Source of the DNA: an uncultured Oligoflexia bacterium
GTDB lineage: Bacteria > Bdellovibrionota > Bacteriovoracia > Bacteriovoracales > Bacteriovoracaceae
Length of the DNA: 6,889 bases
Direction: 5' to 3'
Assembly (NCBI GenBank): GCA_950060715.1
Contig: CATLVA010000077.1
Span: 1-6,889, forward strand
In this document: piece after piece, positions 1-6,889 of the stretch
Position numbering within the stretch: the stretch's first letter is position 1
How the letters are laid out: each line of letters opens with the position of its first letter
Made by a program: the position numbers and the translations under genes
The notes under the pieces: model-generated
What the model saw: only the letters and a program-made list of their open reading frames with translations
Told to the model about the DNA's origin: nothing
Databases searched by the model: none

Positions 1-636
1 TGTTTTTGCAACAACTTCAAGCCCTTTTCCCGGTCTCGAAATAATAGCGTTATCGCCCAAGTTAACTGAATCAAAGCTGATTCCACTTATATCTGCTCCA
101 CGAATCCCGTGAGTTTTAATCTTATCAAGGTATTTGTATTCACCCACGCACCTTTCTTTGTCGACAAAAAGAACAACCAATCCGTCGGGTGAATTGGCAA
201 GTACTGTCATCGTCTTCCCAATAGTTGCGTTATTGATACACCATTTTTCACCAGAAATTTTTCCATTTTCAAAGAACACTTCGCTGGCACTTAAATCTGA
301 TCCATGATCTTTTTCAGTTAAAGCAAGACAGCTATTGCCTCCACTTAAAAGTGAATTCGCCATTCTATTCTTCTGCTCGATGTCTCCACCAATCCATACT
401 GGAAGAGAGCCGAGTAAACATTGTCCAATAGCAATAGCGGTTGTTAAGTTAAATTCAGAGAGCTCAATTGCTTTGGGAAATAAGTCTTCAAGAGTTGTGA
501 GTTCTCCCCCAAACTGCTTAGGGACTAAAATGGCGTGTAGCTTTTCTTGAGCTAATTCTGTTGGATAAGATCTTTTTTCATCATCACTCAACACAAACTC
601 TGAATAAGGAGCAAGAATTTCTTTTATCTCTTTCAT
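1..636 (-). CDS. Acyl-CoA dehydrogenase family protein, N-terminal part (cut by left window edge)
   Basis: This reading frame starts at an ATG (636-634) and stays open for 212 codons to base 1, so the C-terminal part is missing. Family features are clear. Residues 105-114 read ALTEKDHGSD, the acyl-CoA dehydrogenase signature that contacts FAD and substrate. GEKWCINNA at 129-137 matches the usual G-x-K-x-[WY]-I-[TS]-N-A segment. HGIRGADISGISFDSV from 176 matches the GIRGSD-x(n)-F-E-D-V segment at the end of the beta domain. What remains is the N-terminal helical domain and the middle beta domain. The C-terminal helical domain, which usually carries the catalytic glutamate, lies outside the window, so activity cannot be judged. 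Known family role: FAD-dependent alpha,beta-dehydrogenation of acyl-CoA (or carrier-bound acyl) thioesters. The start lies 6 nt after the upstream carboxyltransferase stop; that TAG stop sits in a weak TTAGGT Shine-Dalgarno-like stretch, implying coupled translation. The substrate cannot be told from the sequence. Confidence 0.9.
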   Translation of the reverse strand, partial: MKEIKEILAPYSEFVLSDDEKRSYPTELAQEKLHAILVPKQFGGELTTLEDLFPKAIELSEFNLTTAIAIGQCLLGSLPVWIGGDIEQKNRMANSLLSGGNSCLALTEKDHGSDLSASEVFFENGKISGEKWCINNATIGKTMTVLANSPDGLVVLFVDKERCVGEYKYLDKIKTHGIRGADISGISFDSVNLGDNAIISRPGKGLEVVAKT

Positions 637-642
637 ATTTAC

Positions 643-2052
643 CTAAGGAAGACTAATTTGTTTTTTTGATACATTTTTAAGTCCATATTTTTTAGTTAAA
701 CTTTTATCAAATAGCTCTACGATTTTTGCCCTAACAGCTGAGGCTTCAATAACTTCATCCACCACTCCTAGTTCTTTTGCAATACGAGGATCCTCATACT
801 GCTGAAAATATTCCTGAGACCGATCAACTCCATCGTTTTCATACAACATAGTTTTTGCACCTGCATACCCCATTATTGCGATCGAAGAGTCTTTGAGCGC
901 CATGACATAGTCTCCCCCCTGAGCTTTGGTTTGCATCATAAGAAATGCCGCAGCTCCATAACATCTGCGGACTACTACCGACCATCTCGCAGTTGTGGTT
1001 TGCATAGACTGACACATCTGGGCACCATAACGTAATAATCCGTGATGCTCTTGATCCTCACCCGGCATAAAGCCAGGAACATCTATGAGGTTTAAAAGAG
1101 GTATATTAAAACTATCTAAAATACGGATAAATCTAGCGGCTTTTCTAGCTGATTCATAATCAAGTGCACCAGCTAAATGGGTAGACTGATTGGCCACAAT
1201 TCCGATTGTCCTTCCTTCTATTCTTGCAAAACCTGTGATCACAGACCTCGCAAATTCAGGTTTTACCTCCAAGAATGTATCTCCATCAACAAGCCCATTG
1301 ATAAAATTAAACATATTATAGGCTTGCCGTGGCGAAGTGGGCAGCTGGATCTCAGACTTCGGTGCAATCGATTTAGTCACTGCAACTTTTCCCTCGTTCC
1401 AACTTGGGAGGTATTCCAATAATTTCTTTGCTGAATTTATTTGCTCACCGATGTTGGCCTCTACCCTGTCACTAATTCCAGTTTTCTTAGCGTGAATTTC
1501 TGCCCCACCAAGGTCTTTCATATTAGTTTTTTGGCCGATAACTTTTTCGATAACACCAGGTCCTGTCACCATCAAAGTCGATCTTGCTTTATTCATGATG
1601 ACAAAATCCATAAGTGTTGCGGAATAAGCCGGAGCCCCCATGGTGGTACCTATGATCAGAGCAATTTGCGGTATATAACCTGAGAGTTCAATATTCTTGG
1701 CAATCACTTTCGTATACTCATGCCCACTTTTTATTCCCTCTTTAACAGAAACACCTGGAGATGCCATCAGAGCAATAATTGGAATTTTTTTTGTTTGAGC
1801 AAGCTCCATGACCCTAAGTATTTCACTTGCTCCCCGAGAGCTAATAAAGCCCTGCTCAAATTTTAAATTATGAGTGTAAAAAACAAACTCCCCACTTTTG
1901 ATTCTTCCTATACCTGCGATGATTTCTTGACTACTTAAATCAATAAAATCAAACGTATCAAATAGATTCTCCACCCACGACTTGGGGTCCATTCCAATTC
2001 TTGCCATAAATCTATTATCGCTTGAGAATGAATATGAGCCTATTTCAGGCAA
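643..2052 (-). CDS. Acyl-CoA carboxyltransferase beta subunit-like protein (PccB/MmdA family, divergent active site)
   Basis: The 469-residue product has the two-half crotonase-like architecture of biotin-dependent carboxyltransferases, which move CO2 between carboxybiotin and an acyl-CoA. The N-half carries SPGVSVKEG at 98-106 where the family has SGGARIQEG, GTTMGAPAYSA at 135-145 where it has GPCAGGAVYSP, and LGGAEIH at 181-187. The C-half carries GFARIEGRTIGIVANQ (274-289), AARFIRILDSFNIPL (305-319), DVPGFMPG (324-331), RRCYGAAAFLMM (362-373) and IMGYAGA (393-399). The tail KKQISLP resembles the KHGNIPL end of PccB, so the C-terminus is complete. It is shorter than typical PccB (about 510-540 aa), mainly at the N-terminus, including a compressed link between FIDL (36-39) and GIGRI (47-51). 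The start is a TTG with weak GGAA upstream. The alternative ATG at 2007 would remove DNRF, which appears to align with the family's conserved R-M-x-A-R entry segment. It is first in a minus-strand operon with the acyl-CoA dehydrogenase. No biotin carboxylase or biotin carrier gene is visible. Confidence 0.88.
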   Translation of the reverse strand: MPEIGSYSFSSDNRFMARIGMDPKSWVENLFDTFDFIDLSSQEIIAGIGRIKSGEFVFYTHNLKFEQGFISSRGASEILRVMELAQTKKIPIIALMASPGVSVKEGIKSGHEYTKVIAKNIELSGYIPQIALIIGTTMGAPAYSATLMDFVIMNKARSTLMVTGPGVIEKVIGQKTNMKDLGGAEIHAKKTGISDRVEANIGEQINSAKKLLEYLPSWNEGKVAVTKSIAPKSEIQLPTSPRQAYNMFNFINGLVDGDTFLEVKPEFARSVITGFARIEGRTIGIVANQSTHLAGALDYESARKAARFIRILDSFNIPLLNLIDVPGFMPGEDQEHHGLLRYGAQMCQSMQTTTARWSVVVRRCYGAAAFLMMQTKAQGGDYVMALKDSSIAIMGYAGAKTMLYENDGVDRSQEYFQQYEDPRIAKELGVVDEVIEASAVRAKIVELFDKSLTKKYGLKNVSKKQISLP

Positions 2053-2110
2053 AGAATTCCGAAAAAAAACGGGAGTTTAGCAAAGGTGTCATTTAAGTCG
2101 ATAAAGGCTT
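2053..2110. promoter_or_regulatory. Divergent intergenic region that must serve both operons
   Basis: Only 58 bp separate the TTG start of the leftward carboxyltransferase gene from the ATG of the rightward MFS gene, so promoters for both groups must lie here or extend into the coding ends. The stretch contains an A8 run (2062-2069). On the minus strand, TCGACT (2101-2096) and TAAACT (2079-2074), 16 nt apart, weakly resemble -35 and -10 boxes. A start of transcription near 2067 would leave a leader of about 15 nt before the TTG. No convincing plus-strand sigma-70 pair, operator palindrome or riboswitch was recognised. Divergent spacing this tight often means shared control, but here that is inference. 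Confidence 0.35.
2103..2107 (+). promoter_or_regulatory. Probable ribosome binding site of the MFS exporter gene
   Basis: AAAGG lies three bases before the ATG at 2111. The sequence fits a Shine-Dalgarno core but the spacing is shorter than the usual 5-9 nt. No other in-frame start nearby would keep the first membrane helix, so this site and ATG are the best choice, with modest support. Confidence 0.4.
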
Positions 2111-3301
2111 ATGCTCATAAAAACCGACAAAAGTTATCGTTCTTTTTTGACTGCGACAACAGTTTCTGCAATTGGAAGCTTTGCTTTCAATTTTGCATTC
2201 ATGAGTTTCCTCTACTTTCAGACCGAAAATGACAAACGTTTTGTCGCCCTCTCTCAAGTCTTTTTTGTAGTAGGAATGCTTTTAGGTAATCTTTCAGGCG
2301 GAGTCTGGGGCGAGAAATTTGAAAAAAGAACTCTATTACAAATAACAGAACTTATCAGAGTTCCCATCGTACTTATCATGCTTCTATTTTCAGAAAGTAT
2401 TTGGGTACTACTTTTTTTACATGGGCTAAAGACATACTTTGCCGGAATTTCAACTCCACTCAAGCGAGCCTATATTAATTCCACTATTGCCTCCAACAAT
2501 AGAAGTGAAGCTAATACTGGATTCACAATATCGTATTCAATAACTCAGATTATTGGACCTTTTTTGGGCACTTGGATTTATTCTATTGTTTCAGACCTCA
2601 AGGTATTAATTGTCACAGATGCTATTACCTTTCTTATATCTTTTGCACTGATGCTCACGATCCGTAAGTCTTCGTCAGAAACAAAAATGAAGACAAAGTT
2701 TTTTACAGACTTAAAGTCTGCATTTAACTACCTCAAAGGTGGGCCGGCCCATAGAGGATTATTTTATCGGCATACCATAGTAGGCTTCATCTCAGGCCTA
2801 TTAATACCCCTCGTTTTACCCTTTTGTGACGAAGTGCTGGGCGAACAAGAAAAATTCTACGGAGTTCTCATGGCACTCTTTGGAATAGGAGGAATATTAG
2901 GCGCAATTATCAATCAGAAGTATCTTAAAAAAATAAATTCTGGTAAAAAAATACTTTATATATGTCTCTTAGAACCAATAGTTCTTCTAAGTTGGATTTA
3001 TACTTCAAACAAATACTTCAATTTAATTATTTTTACATTTTGGGGAGCACTATTCTTTGCTCGTGCCACAAGCCAGTTCAATTATATTTCACTTAATATA
3101 AAACCTGAATTTAATTCGAGAGTTTCTTCATTGTTTGACTTTGTATTTACGGCCACGAATATAATAGCTGTAACCTTTATTTCCATTTACGGCCACCTAT
3201 TTACAGTGCAATTATTTTTAAGCTTTATCGGAGCGATATACCTCATAGGAAATATATCAACTCCGTTTTTAGCAAACCAACAGGAACTAAAGAATGCATA
3301 A
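2111..3301 (+). CDS. MFS exporter, DHA3/MFS_3-like, 12 membrane helices
   Basis: The 396-residue product is strongly hydrophobic, with about twelve membrane segments by eye: roughly 11-36, 45-66, 77-94, 96-114, 137-160, 163-184, 219-239, 249-269, 280-298, 303-322, 338-359 and 363-385. The loop after helix 2 carries a degenerate MFS motif A, G-G-V-W-G-E-K-F-E-K-R at 63-73 (usual form G-x-x-x-D-R-x-G-R-R). The stretch IIGPFLGTWIYSIV (147-160) followed by a phenylalanine-rich helix is typical of the MFS_3/EntS-like DHA3 exporters. Length suits the family. These proteins sit in the inner membrane and expel siderophores, macrolides or other amphipathic molecules by proton antiport; the cargo here is unknown. 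It is the first gene of the rightward operon. Its last 8 bases overlap the start of the RND gene, so it is likely co-translated with that exporter and may serve the same pathway. Confidence 0.88.
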   Translation: MLIKTDKSYRSFLTATTVSAIGSFAFNFAFMSFLYFQTENDKRFVALSQVFFVVGMLLGNLSGGVWGEKFEKRTLLQITELIRVPIVLIMLLFSESIWVLLFLHGLKTYFAGISTPLKRAYINSTIASNNRSEANTGFTISYSITQIIGPFLGTWIYSIVSDLKVLIVTDAITFLISFALMLTIRKSSSETKMKTKFFTDLKSAFNYLKGGPAHRGLFYRHTIVGFISGLLIPLVLPFCDEVLGEQEKFYGVLMALFGIGGILGAIINQKYLKKINSGKKILYICLLEPIVLLSWIYTSNKYFNLIIFTFWGALFFARATSQFNYISLNIKPEFNSRVSSLFDFVFTATNIIAVTFISIYGHLFTVQLFLSFIGAIYLIGNISTPFLANQQELKNA

Positions 3302-5546
3302 GATAATACAGTTTATTTTAAATCGTCCAAAGACTTGTATTGCGATTTGCCTTCTTTGTACATTGGCTTCAATTCCCGGTCTTTTAAACCTAAAGCAGGA
3401 CTATAGCTATCGTCATTGGTTCAATGAAGCGGATGAGCTACTTATCCAAGAAGATCAATTCCAAAATGATTTCGGTTCAATTGATAGTTTGACCATTTTG
3501 ATTAATTTTAAACAAACTGTATTTGCTCCGAAAAATCTAAAGATCATTGAAGAAATAACTAACGAATTATCAAAACTCAGCTACGCAACCAGAGTTGATA
3601 GCTTAGCAAATTATGACCTCACTTACGCTCAGGAAGAAGAGATTCTCATCGAAGAACTTTTTAGTTTAGACGATACAAACTTAATTGAAAAAGCTGCGCT
3701 TAATGACCCAATACTAACAAATAATTATCTATTCAATTCCAATCACGCCACCACAATAAGTTTTCGCTTTAATCATAAAGGACAAAATAGCTTTTATAGA
3801 CTGGTTCTGAATGATATTGAAAGGATTTTAAGCAAAAAGGATCAAGAAGCATTTAGTAGTTATCACCTTTTGGGTAATCCCAAAATTTCTACTGCTTTTA
3901 AGGACGTGGCGATAAAAGATTTAAAAATCCTGATCCCTGCCTTATTATGTTTGGTTCTATTGCTCGTATACTTACAGTTTAAAAGTTTTAAAATTGTATT
4001 ATGGTCTCTTTTAACGATCTGTATGAGTATTTTATTAATGCTAGGTCTCTCCAGCTACCTAGGCTTCACTTTCAATAACCTCACTTCCATTACACCTGAA
4101 CTTATACTGGCGATAGGGCTTGCTGATGCTGTTCATATTATCGCGACATTTAAAATCAAGCGATCAAATTGCTCTCATTTTGAAGCTGTAAAATATTCAT
4201 TAGAAAAAAATTATTTTCCAACTATTATTACATCTTTAACTACCGCTTGTGGTTTCTTTTCATTTTTCAATTCCAATGTAGATAATATAAAGGATATGGG
4301 AATCGTTGCAGGACTAGGTACCATAATTGCTTGGTTTGCGACTTATTTCTTCCTTGCTCCTCTTCTACTTGTTACTTTCAAAGACTCAAATAAGACCATC
4401 AACAATTCTAAAAAATTCAAGTGGAGCTCTGAAAAATATATAAAAAAACTTATAAAAAATAAAAGCACTGTTTATCTCTTATATGGAGTTCTCATTGGCG
4501 CCTCTTTACTTAGTATGACAAAGATCGAAATCAATTCAGATCCTCTTAACTACTTTAGGGGAGAACTTGATCTTGCAACAGATATGCATAAAGCACAGTC
4601 TATTATGAAAGGAATCTTTCCCTTGGAATTGGTATTTGAGAATAAGCAGACTCAAAATATCAAAGACCCAGAATTCCTCAAAAAAATAGATAATTTTATT
4701 TCCGAACTTAAAGACACTCAGATTGTATTTCAAGACTTTTCGGCGATTAAGATCCTTAAAGCCATGAATAAAGTTTTTCATCAGGATCAAGAAAGTTTTT
4801 ACAGAATACCAAACTCTAGAGATGAAATTGCTCAGCTCCTCTTCACCTATAATTTATCAGTCCCTCCAGGGCGTAATCTCAATGATAGGATTAGTTTAGA
4901 TGAAAAAAAGCTAAGAGTAACCTTTATGATGAAACATATGGACTCAATATCCGGCGATAAATTCTATTCCTATATTTTGAAATTGGCAGAGAAACGAGAT
5001 TTAAGTGTAAGCATCGCTGGTAAAAGATATTTATGGCATTCTTTAAACCTTAAAGTGGTGGAGTCTTTTATTAATTCGCTTGGACTAGCACTTCTTTTGA
5101 TTACAATATTATTATCTATCTTCTTTAAATCCATCCGAATTGGGGCACTATCTCTCATTCCAAATTTGATACCAATAATTACGAGTGCTATTTTCCTAGC
5201 GGTCACAGGTAGGTCTCTTGATATAGGCACGAGTATTGTCGCCAGCATTGTTTTAGGAATCGCGGTAGATGATACCATCCATGTGATTGCAAATTATAAG
5301 AAAAATTTACTTCTGGGTAATAATCCTCAAGAAGCATTGATCGAACTTTTTAGTGACACAGCACCAGCATTGATAATCACTTCTCTAATACTAAGTATAA
5401 GTTTTGCGTGTTTTATCCTGGCAAACTTTGTGCCTAACCAAAACATGGGAATACTTTTATCACTATCACTTATTTTTGCACTTATTTGTGATCTAACACT
5501 TCTACCAATACTTCTATATGACTTTGTTAAAAGGAAAAACTTATGA
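3294..5546 (+). CDS. RND superfamily exporter, MMPL/COG1033-like, two six-helix repeats
   Basis: The 750-residue product shows the full RND duplication. Helix 1 (about 12-29) is followed by a large soluble loop (31-208), helices 2-6 (210-361), helix 7 (391-408), a second large loop (409-588) and helices 8-12 (590-742). The two helix-4 motifs are paired: G-L-A-D-A-V-H at 275-281 and G-I-A-V-D-D-T-I-H at 655-663. D278 and D660 align as the likely proton-relay acids. The helix-5 segments PTIITSL (309-315) and PALIITSL (691-698) also mirror each other. Size and layout match predicted exporters of the MmpL/HpnN/COG1033 type, which move lipids or hydrophobic molecules from the inner membrane, rather than the larger AcrB-type drug pumps of about 1,030 aa. 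No membrane-fusion or outer-membrane partner is visible. The ATG at 3294 overlaps the MFS stop by 8 nt, and its TGA overlaps the GH3 start in ATGA, so translation is probably coupled on both sides. The cargo is unknown. Confidence 0.9.
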   Translation: MHKIIQFILNRPKTCIAICLLCTLASIPGLLNLKQDYSYRHWFNEADELLIQEDQFQNDFGSIDSLTILINFKQTVFAPKNLKIIEEITNELSKLSYATRVDSLANYDLTYAQEEEILIEELFSLDDTNLIEKAALNDPILTNNYLFNSNHATTISFRFNHKGQNSFYRLVLNDIERILSKKDQEAFSSYHLLGNPKISTAFKDVAIKDLKILIPALLCLVLLLVYLQFKSFKIVLWSLLTICMSILLMLGLSSYLGFTFNNLTSITPELILAIGLADAVHIIATFKIKRSNCSHFEAVKYSLEKNYFPTIITSLTTACGFFSFFNSNVDNIKDMGIVAGLGTIIAWFATYFFLAPLLLVTFKDSNKTINNSKKFKWSSEKYIKKLIKNKSTVYLLYGVLIGASLLSMTKIEINSDPLNYFRGELDLATDMHKAQSIMKGIFPLELVFENKQTQNIKDPEFLKKIDNFISELKDTQIVFQDFSAIKILKAMNKVFHQDQESFYRIPNSRDEIAQLLFTYNLSVPPGRNLNDRISLDEKKLRVTFMMKHMDSISGDKFYSYILKLAEKRDLSVSIAGKRYLWHSLNLKVVESFINSLGLALLLITILLSIFFKSIRIGALSLIPNLIPIITSAIFLAVTGRSLDIGTSIVASIVLGIAVDDTIHVIANYKKNLLLGNNPQEALIELFSDTAPALIITSLILSISFACFILANFVPNQNMGILLSLSLIFALICDLTLLPILLYDFVKRKNL

Positions 5547-6889
5547 GACCACCTAGCCTGGCCATTAAATACCTTGCAAAAAAACATGCTCGAAAGCTAG
5601 AAAAGATTCAAAACAATCCATCACTAACCCAAAAAAAAGTTCTCGATAATATCAAAGAGATATTTTCGCAGACAAAATGGGATTCTAAATTCAGGATATC
5701 TGAAATCTCTTCTCTAAGAGTTCTGGCCGAAGAGTTTAAAAATACCAGCGATACCGATTACGACGACATGATACTGAAAATCCGTGAACAAAATACACCG
5801 GGGGCCATACAGCAAGGTCCATTAGAGTATATGGCCAAAACCTCAGGCTCTACTGCAAAAAGCAAATATATCCCTTACCCAAGATCTCTTATTAAAAATT
5901 TTCAACGTTTTTCATTTGAAACTTTTTTACATTTTTCTCATAGCAGAGCAGTTTATAATTTAATGCAAGGCTACCTCCTAGTAAGTCCATCTAATTTAAC
6001 GACAGAAAAAAACGATTTTGGAATTCATATTGGAACAGGAACTGGAATTATGACTTCACTGGCTCCGAAATTCACTCGATCAATAGTTAGACCTAGTTTA
6101 AAAAACCTAAACCATAATAGTTTTGAAGAAAAGATCGATGCAATGGTAAAAGAGGCGATTAACTTAGATATCAGAAGTTTTACCTGTGCTCCTGCTTTTG
6201 CTGTTCCTATACTAGAGCATCTTTTTAATGAGGCCCAAAAAAGTAAAAGAGAGGTAAAGGATATTCTCGATATCTGGCCAAATCTGAAATTCTATTCTTT
6301 TTCAGGTTCCTCTGTCATTCCCTATGAGAGGACCCTAAGGAGTTTTTTGGGAGACAAAATTCCATTTCTAGAAATCTATTCTGCAACGGAATCCCCAATC
6401 GCCTATCAATATGATCCTAATAGACCGGGTGAACTATACCTAGACCTAGAGAGCTGTTTCTTTCTTTTTCAAAAAGAGAGCACACAAAATGACAGTCGCC
6501 GCTTCAATATCAGTGAACTTGAAGTTGGCAGTCGCTATCGTCTTCTCATCACAACATATGGAGGGCTTATTAACTATGAGCTCGGAGATATAATTGAGGT
6601 TACAAGTCTCAAACCTGTCTTAATAAAAATTATCGGACGAGAAAAAGAGGAAGCAAATATAGCTGGCACCGAGAGACTCTCACTGGCCACAATCAGAGAA
6701 CATTTAAACTGGGTGTTTGATAAATATGGCCTCTCGATAGATCAATATTTTCTTTCATCCTACACTGATGATGATGGAAAGATTGGATATCTTTGGACTT
6801 TTGAAACAGATCAGACCATATCAAATGATTTAATCTCTGACCTAGACACAAATTTAATGAAATTAAACTCTGGCTATAAAGCTTCAAGA
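5543..6889 (+). CDS. GH3-family acyl-adenylating amidosynthetase, 3' end cut by window edge
   Basis: An ATG overlapping the RND stop (ATGA) opens a frame of 449 codons that reaches the window end without a stop. The three adenylation motifs of the GH3 branch of the ANL-like enzymes are present. T-S-G-S-T-A-K-S-K-Y-I-P at 100-111 is the phosphate-binding loop. E-I-Y-S-A-T-E-S at 277-284 is motif 2, with the key acidic E283. Y-E-L-G-D at 345-349 is the ribose-binding motif. The hinge G-R at 365-366 and the G-T-E-R-L segment (375-379), matching the family's G-E-K-L, lead into the small C-terminal domain. The last residues N-S-G-Y-K-A-S-R fit the N-x-x-Y-x-x-x-R of GH3 proteins, so probably about 40-60 residues are missing. 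Characterised plant GH3 enzymes activate a carboxylic acid with ATP and join it to an amino acid. Bacterial members are widespread and mostly uncharacterised, so the acid and amine here are unknown. It is cytosolic, with no signal peptide or membrane helix. Placement directly after two exporters suggests its product, or a derivative, is exported. Confidence 0.87.
   Translation, partial: MRPPSLAIKYLAKKHARKLEKIQNNPSLTQKKVLDNIKEIFSQTKWDSKFRISEISSLRVLAEEFKNTSDTDYDDMILKIREQNTPGAIQQGPLEYMAKTSGSTAKSKYIPYPRSLIKNFQRFSFETFLHFSHSRAVYNLMQGYLLVSPSNLTTEKNDFGIHIGTGTGIMTSLAPKFTRSIVRPSLKNLNHNSFEEKIDAMVKEAINLDIRSFTCAPAFAVPILEHLFNEAQKSKREVKDILDIWPNLKFYSFSGSSVIPYERTLRSFLGDKIPFLEIYSATESPIAYQYDPNRPGELYLDLESCFFLFQKESTQNDSRRFNISELEVGSRYRLLITTYGGLINYELGDIIEVTSLKPVLIKIIGREKEEANIAGTERLSLATIREHLNWVFDKYGLSIDQYFLSSYTDDDGKIGYLWTFETDQTISNDLISDLDTNLMKLNSGYKASR

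Noticed and set aside
335..550. Plus-strand 71-codon open frame
   Set aside because: It lies wholly antisense to the acyl-CoA dehydrogenase, has no recognisable protein features, and is best read as a shadow frame.
1177..1683. Two plus-strand open frames of about 80 codons
   Set aside because: Both are antisense to the well-conserved carboxyltransferase; their cysteine- and histidine-rich translation is what antisense of such a gene gives.
1990..2007. ATG codons as alternative starts of the carboxyltransferase
   Set aside because: They have no better ribosome binding site, and using ATG 2007 would drop the DNRF residues that seem to align with the family's conserved entry segment. TTG 2052 is preferred but not proven.
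2038..2050. Small inverted repeat GCCT-atttc-AGGC at the carboxyltransferase start
   Set aside because: A 4-bp stem is expected by chance and falls inside the first codons; it is too weak to call an operator or terminator.
2062..2069. A8 run in the intergenic region as a terminator or slippage site
   Set aside because: There is no stem next to it on either strand, and it lies between divergent starts where no terminator is expected.
4970..5587. Minus-strand open frames of 102 and 86 codons
   Set aside because: They are antisense to the conserved RND helices 8-12 and the GH3 start, with no ribosome binding site or family resemblance.
6693..6887. Minus-strand 64-codon frame near the right edge
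   Set aside because: It is antisense to the GH3 C-terminal domain, whose residues match the family, so the plus-strand reading wins.

Overview
The window is compact and AT-rich, with protein-coding sequence over nearly its whole length. It holds two divergent gene groups separated by only 58 bp (2053-2110). No rRNA, tRNA, CRISPR array, insertion sequence or convincing terminator was seen. Low GC, an RND-type inner-membrane exporter with large loops outside the membrane, and tightly overlapping genes suggest a low-GC Gram-negative bacterium. Bdellovibrionota/Bacteriovorax-like or another marine-type proteobacterial relative is possible, but the sequence does not settle the lineage.

Left group, minus strand (transcribed right to left from about 2052): a biotin-dependent-type acyl-CoA carboxyltransferase beta subunit (propionyl-CoA carboxylase beta / MmdA-like fold, 469 aa) comes first. 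After a 6-nt gap follows an acyl-CoA dehydrogenase that runs off the left edge after 212 codons. The carboxyltransferase keeps the overall two-half crotonase fold and a canonical C-terminus, but it departs from the family at the glycine motifs that form both oxyanion holes.

Right group, plus strand (from 2111): an MFS exporter of the DHA3/MFS_3 type, a two-repeat RND/MMPL-type exporter (COG1033-like, 750 aa), and a GH3-family acyl-adenylating amidosynthetase that runs off the right edge after 449 codons. The MFS and RND genes overlap by 8 nt and the RND and GH3 genes by the ATGA motif, so this is very probably one translationally coupled operon.

Taken together (inference): CoA-thioester chemistry (carboxylation, alpha/beta-dehydrogenation) sits beside an ATP-dependent acid-amino acid ligase and two membrane exporters. 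This reads like part of a small-molecule or lipid-conjugate biosynthesis and export locus rather than plain catabolism. Both edges cut genes, so the locus continues on both sides; no biotin carboxylase, biotin carrier protein, ketosynthase or regulator is visible here.
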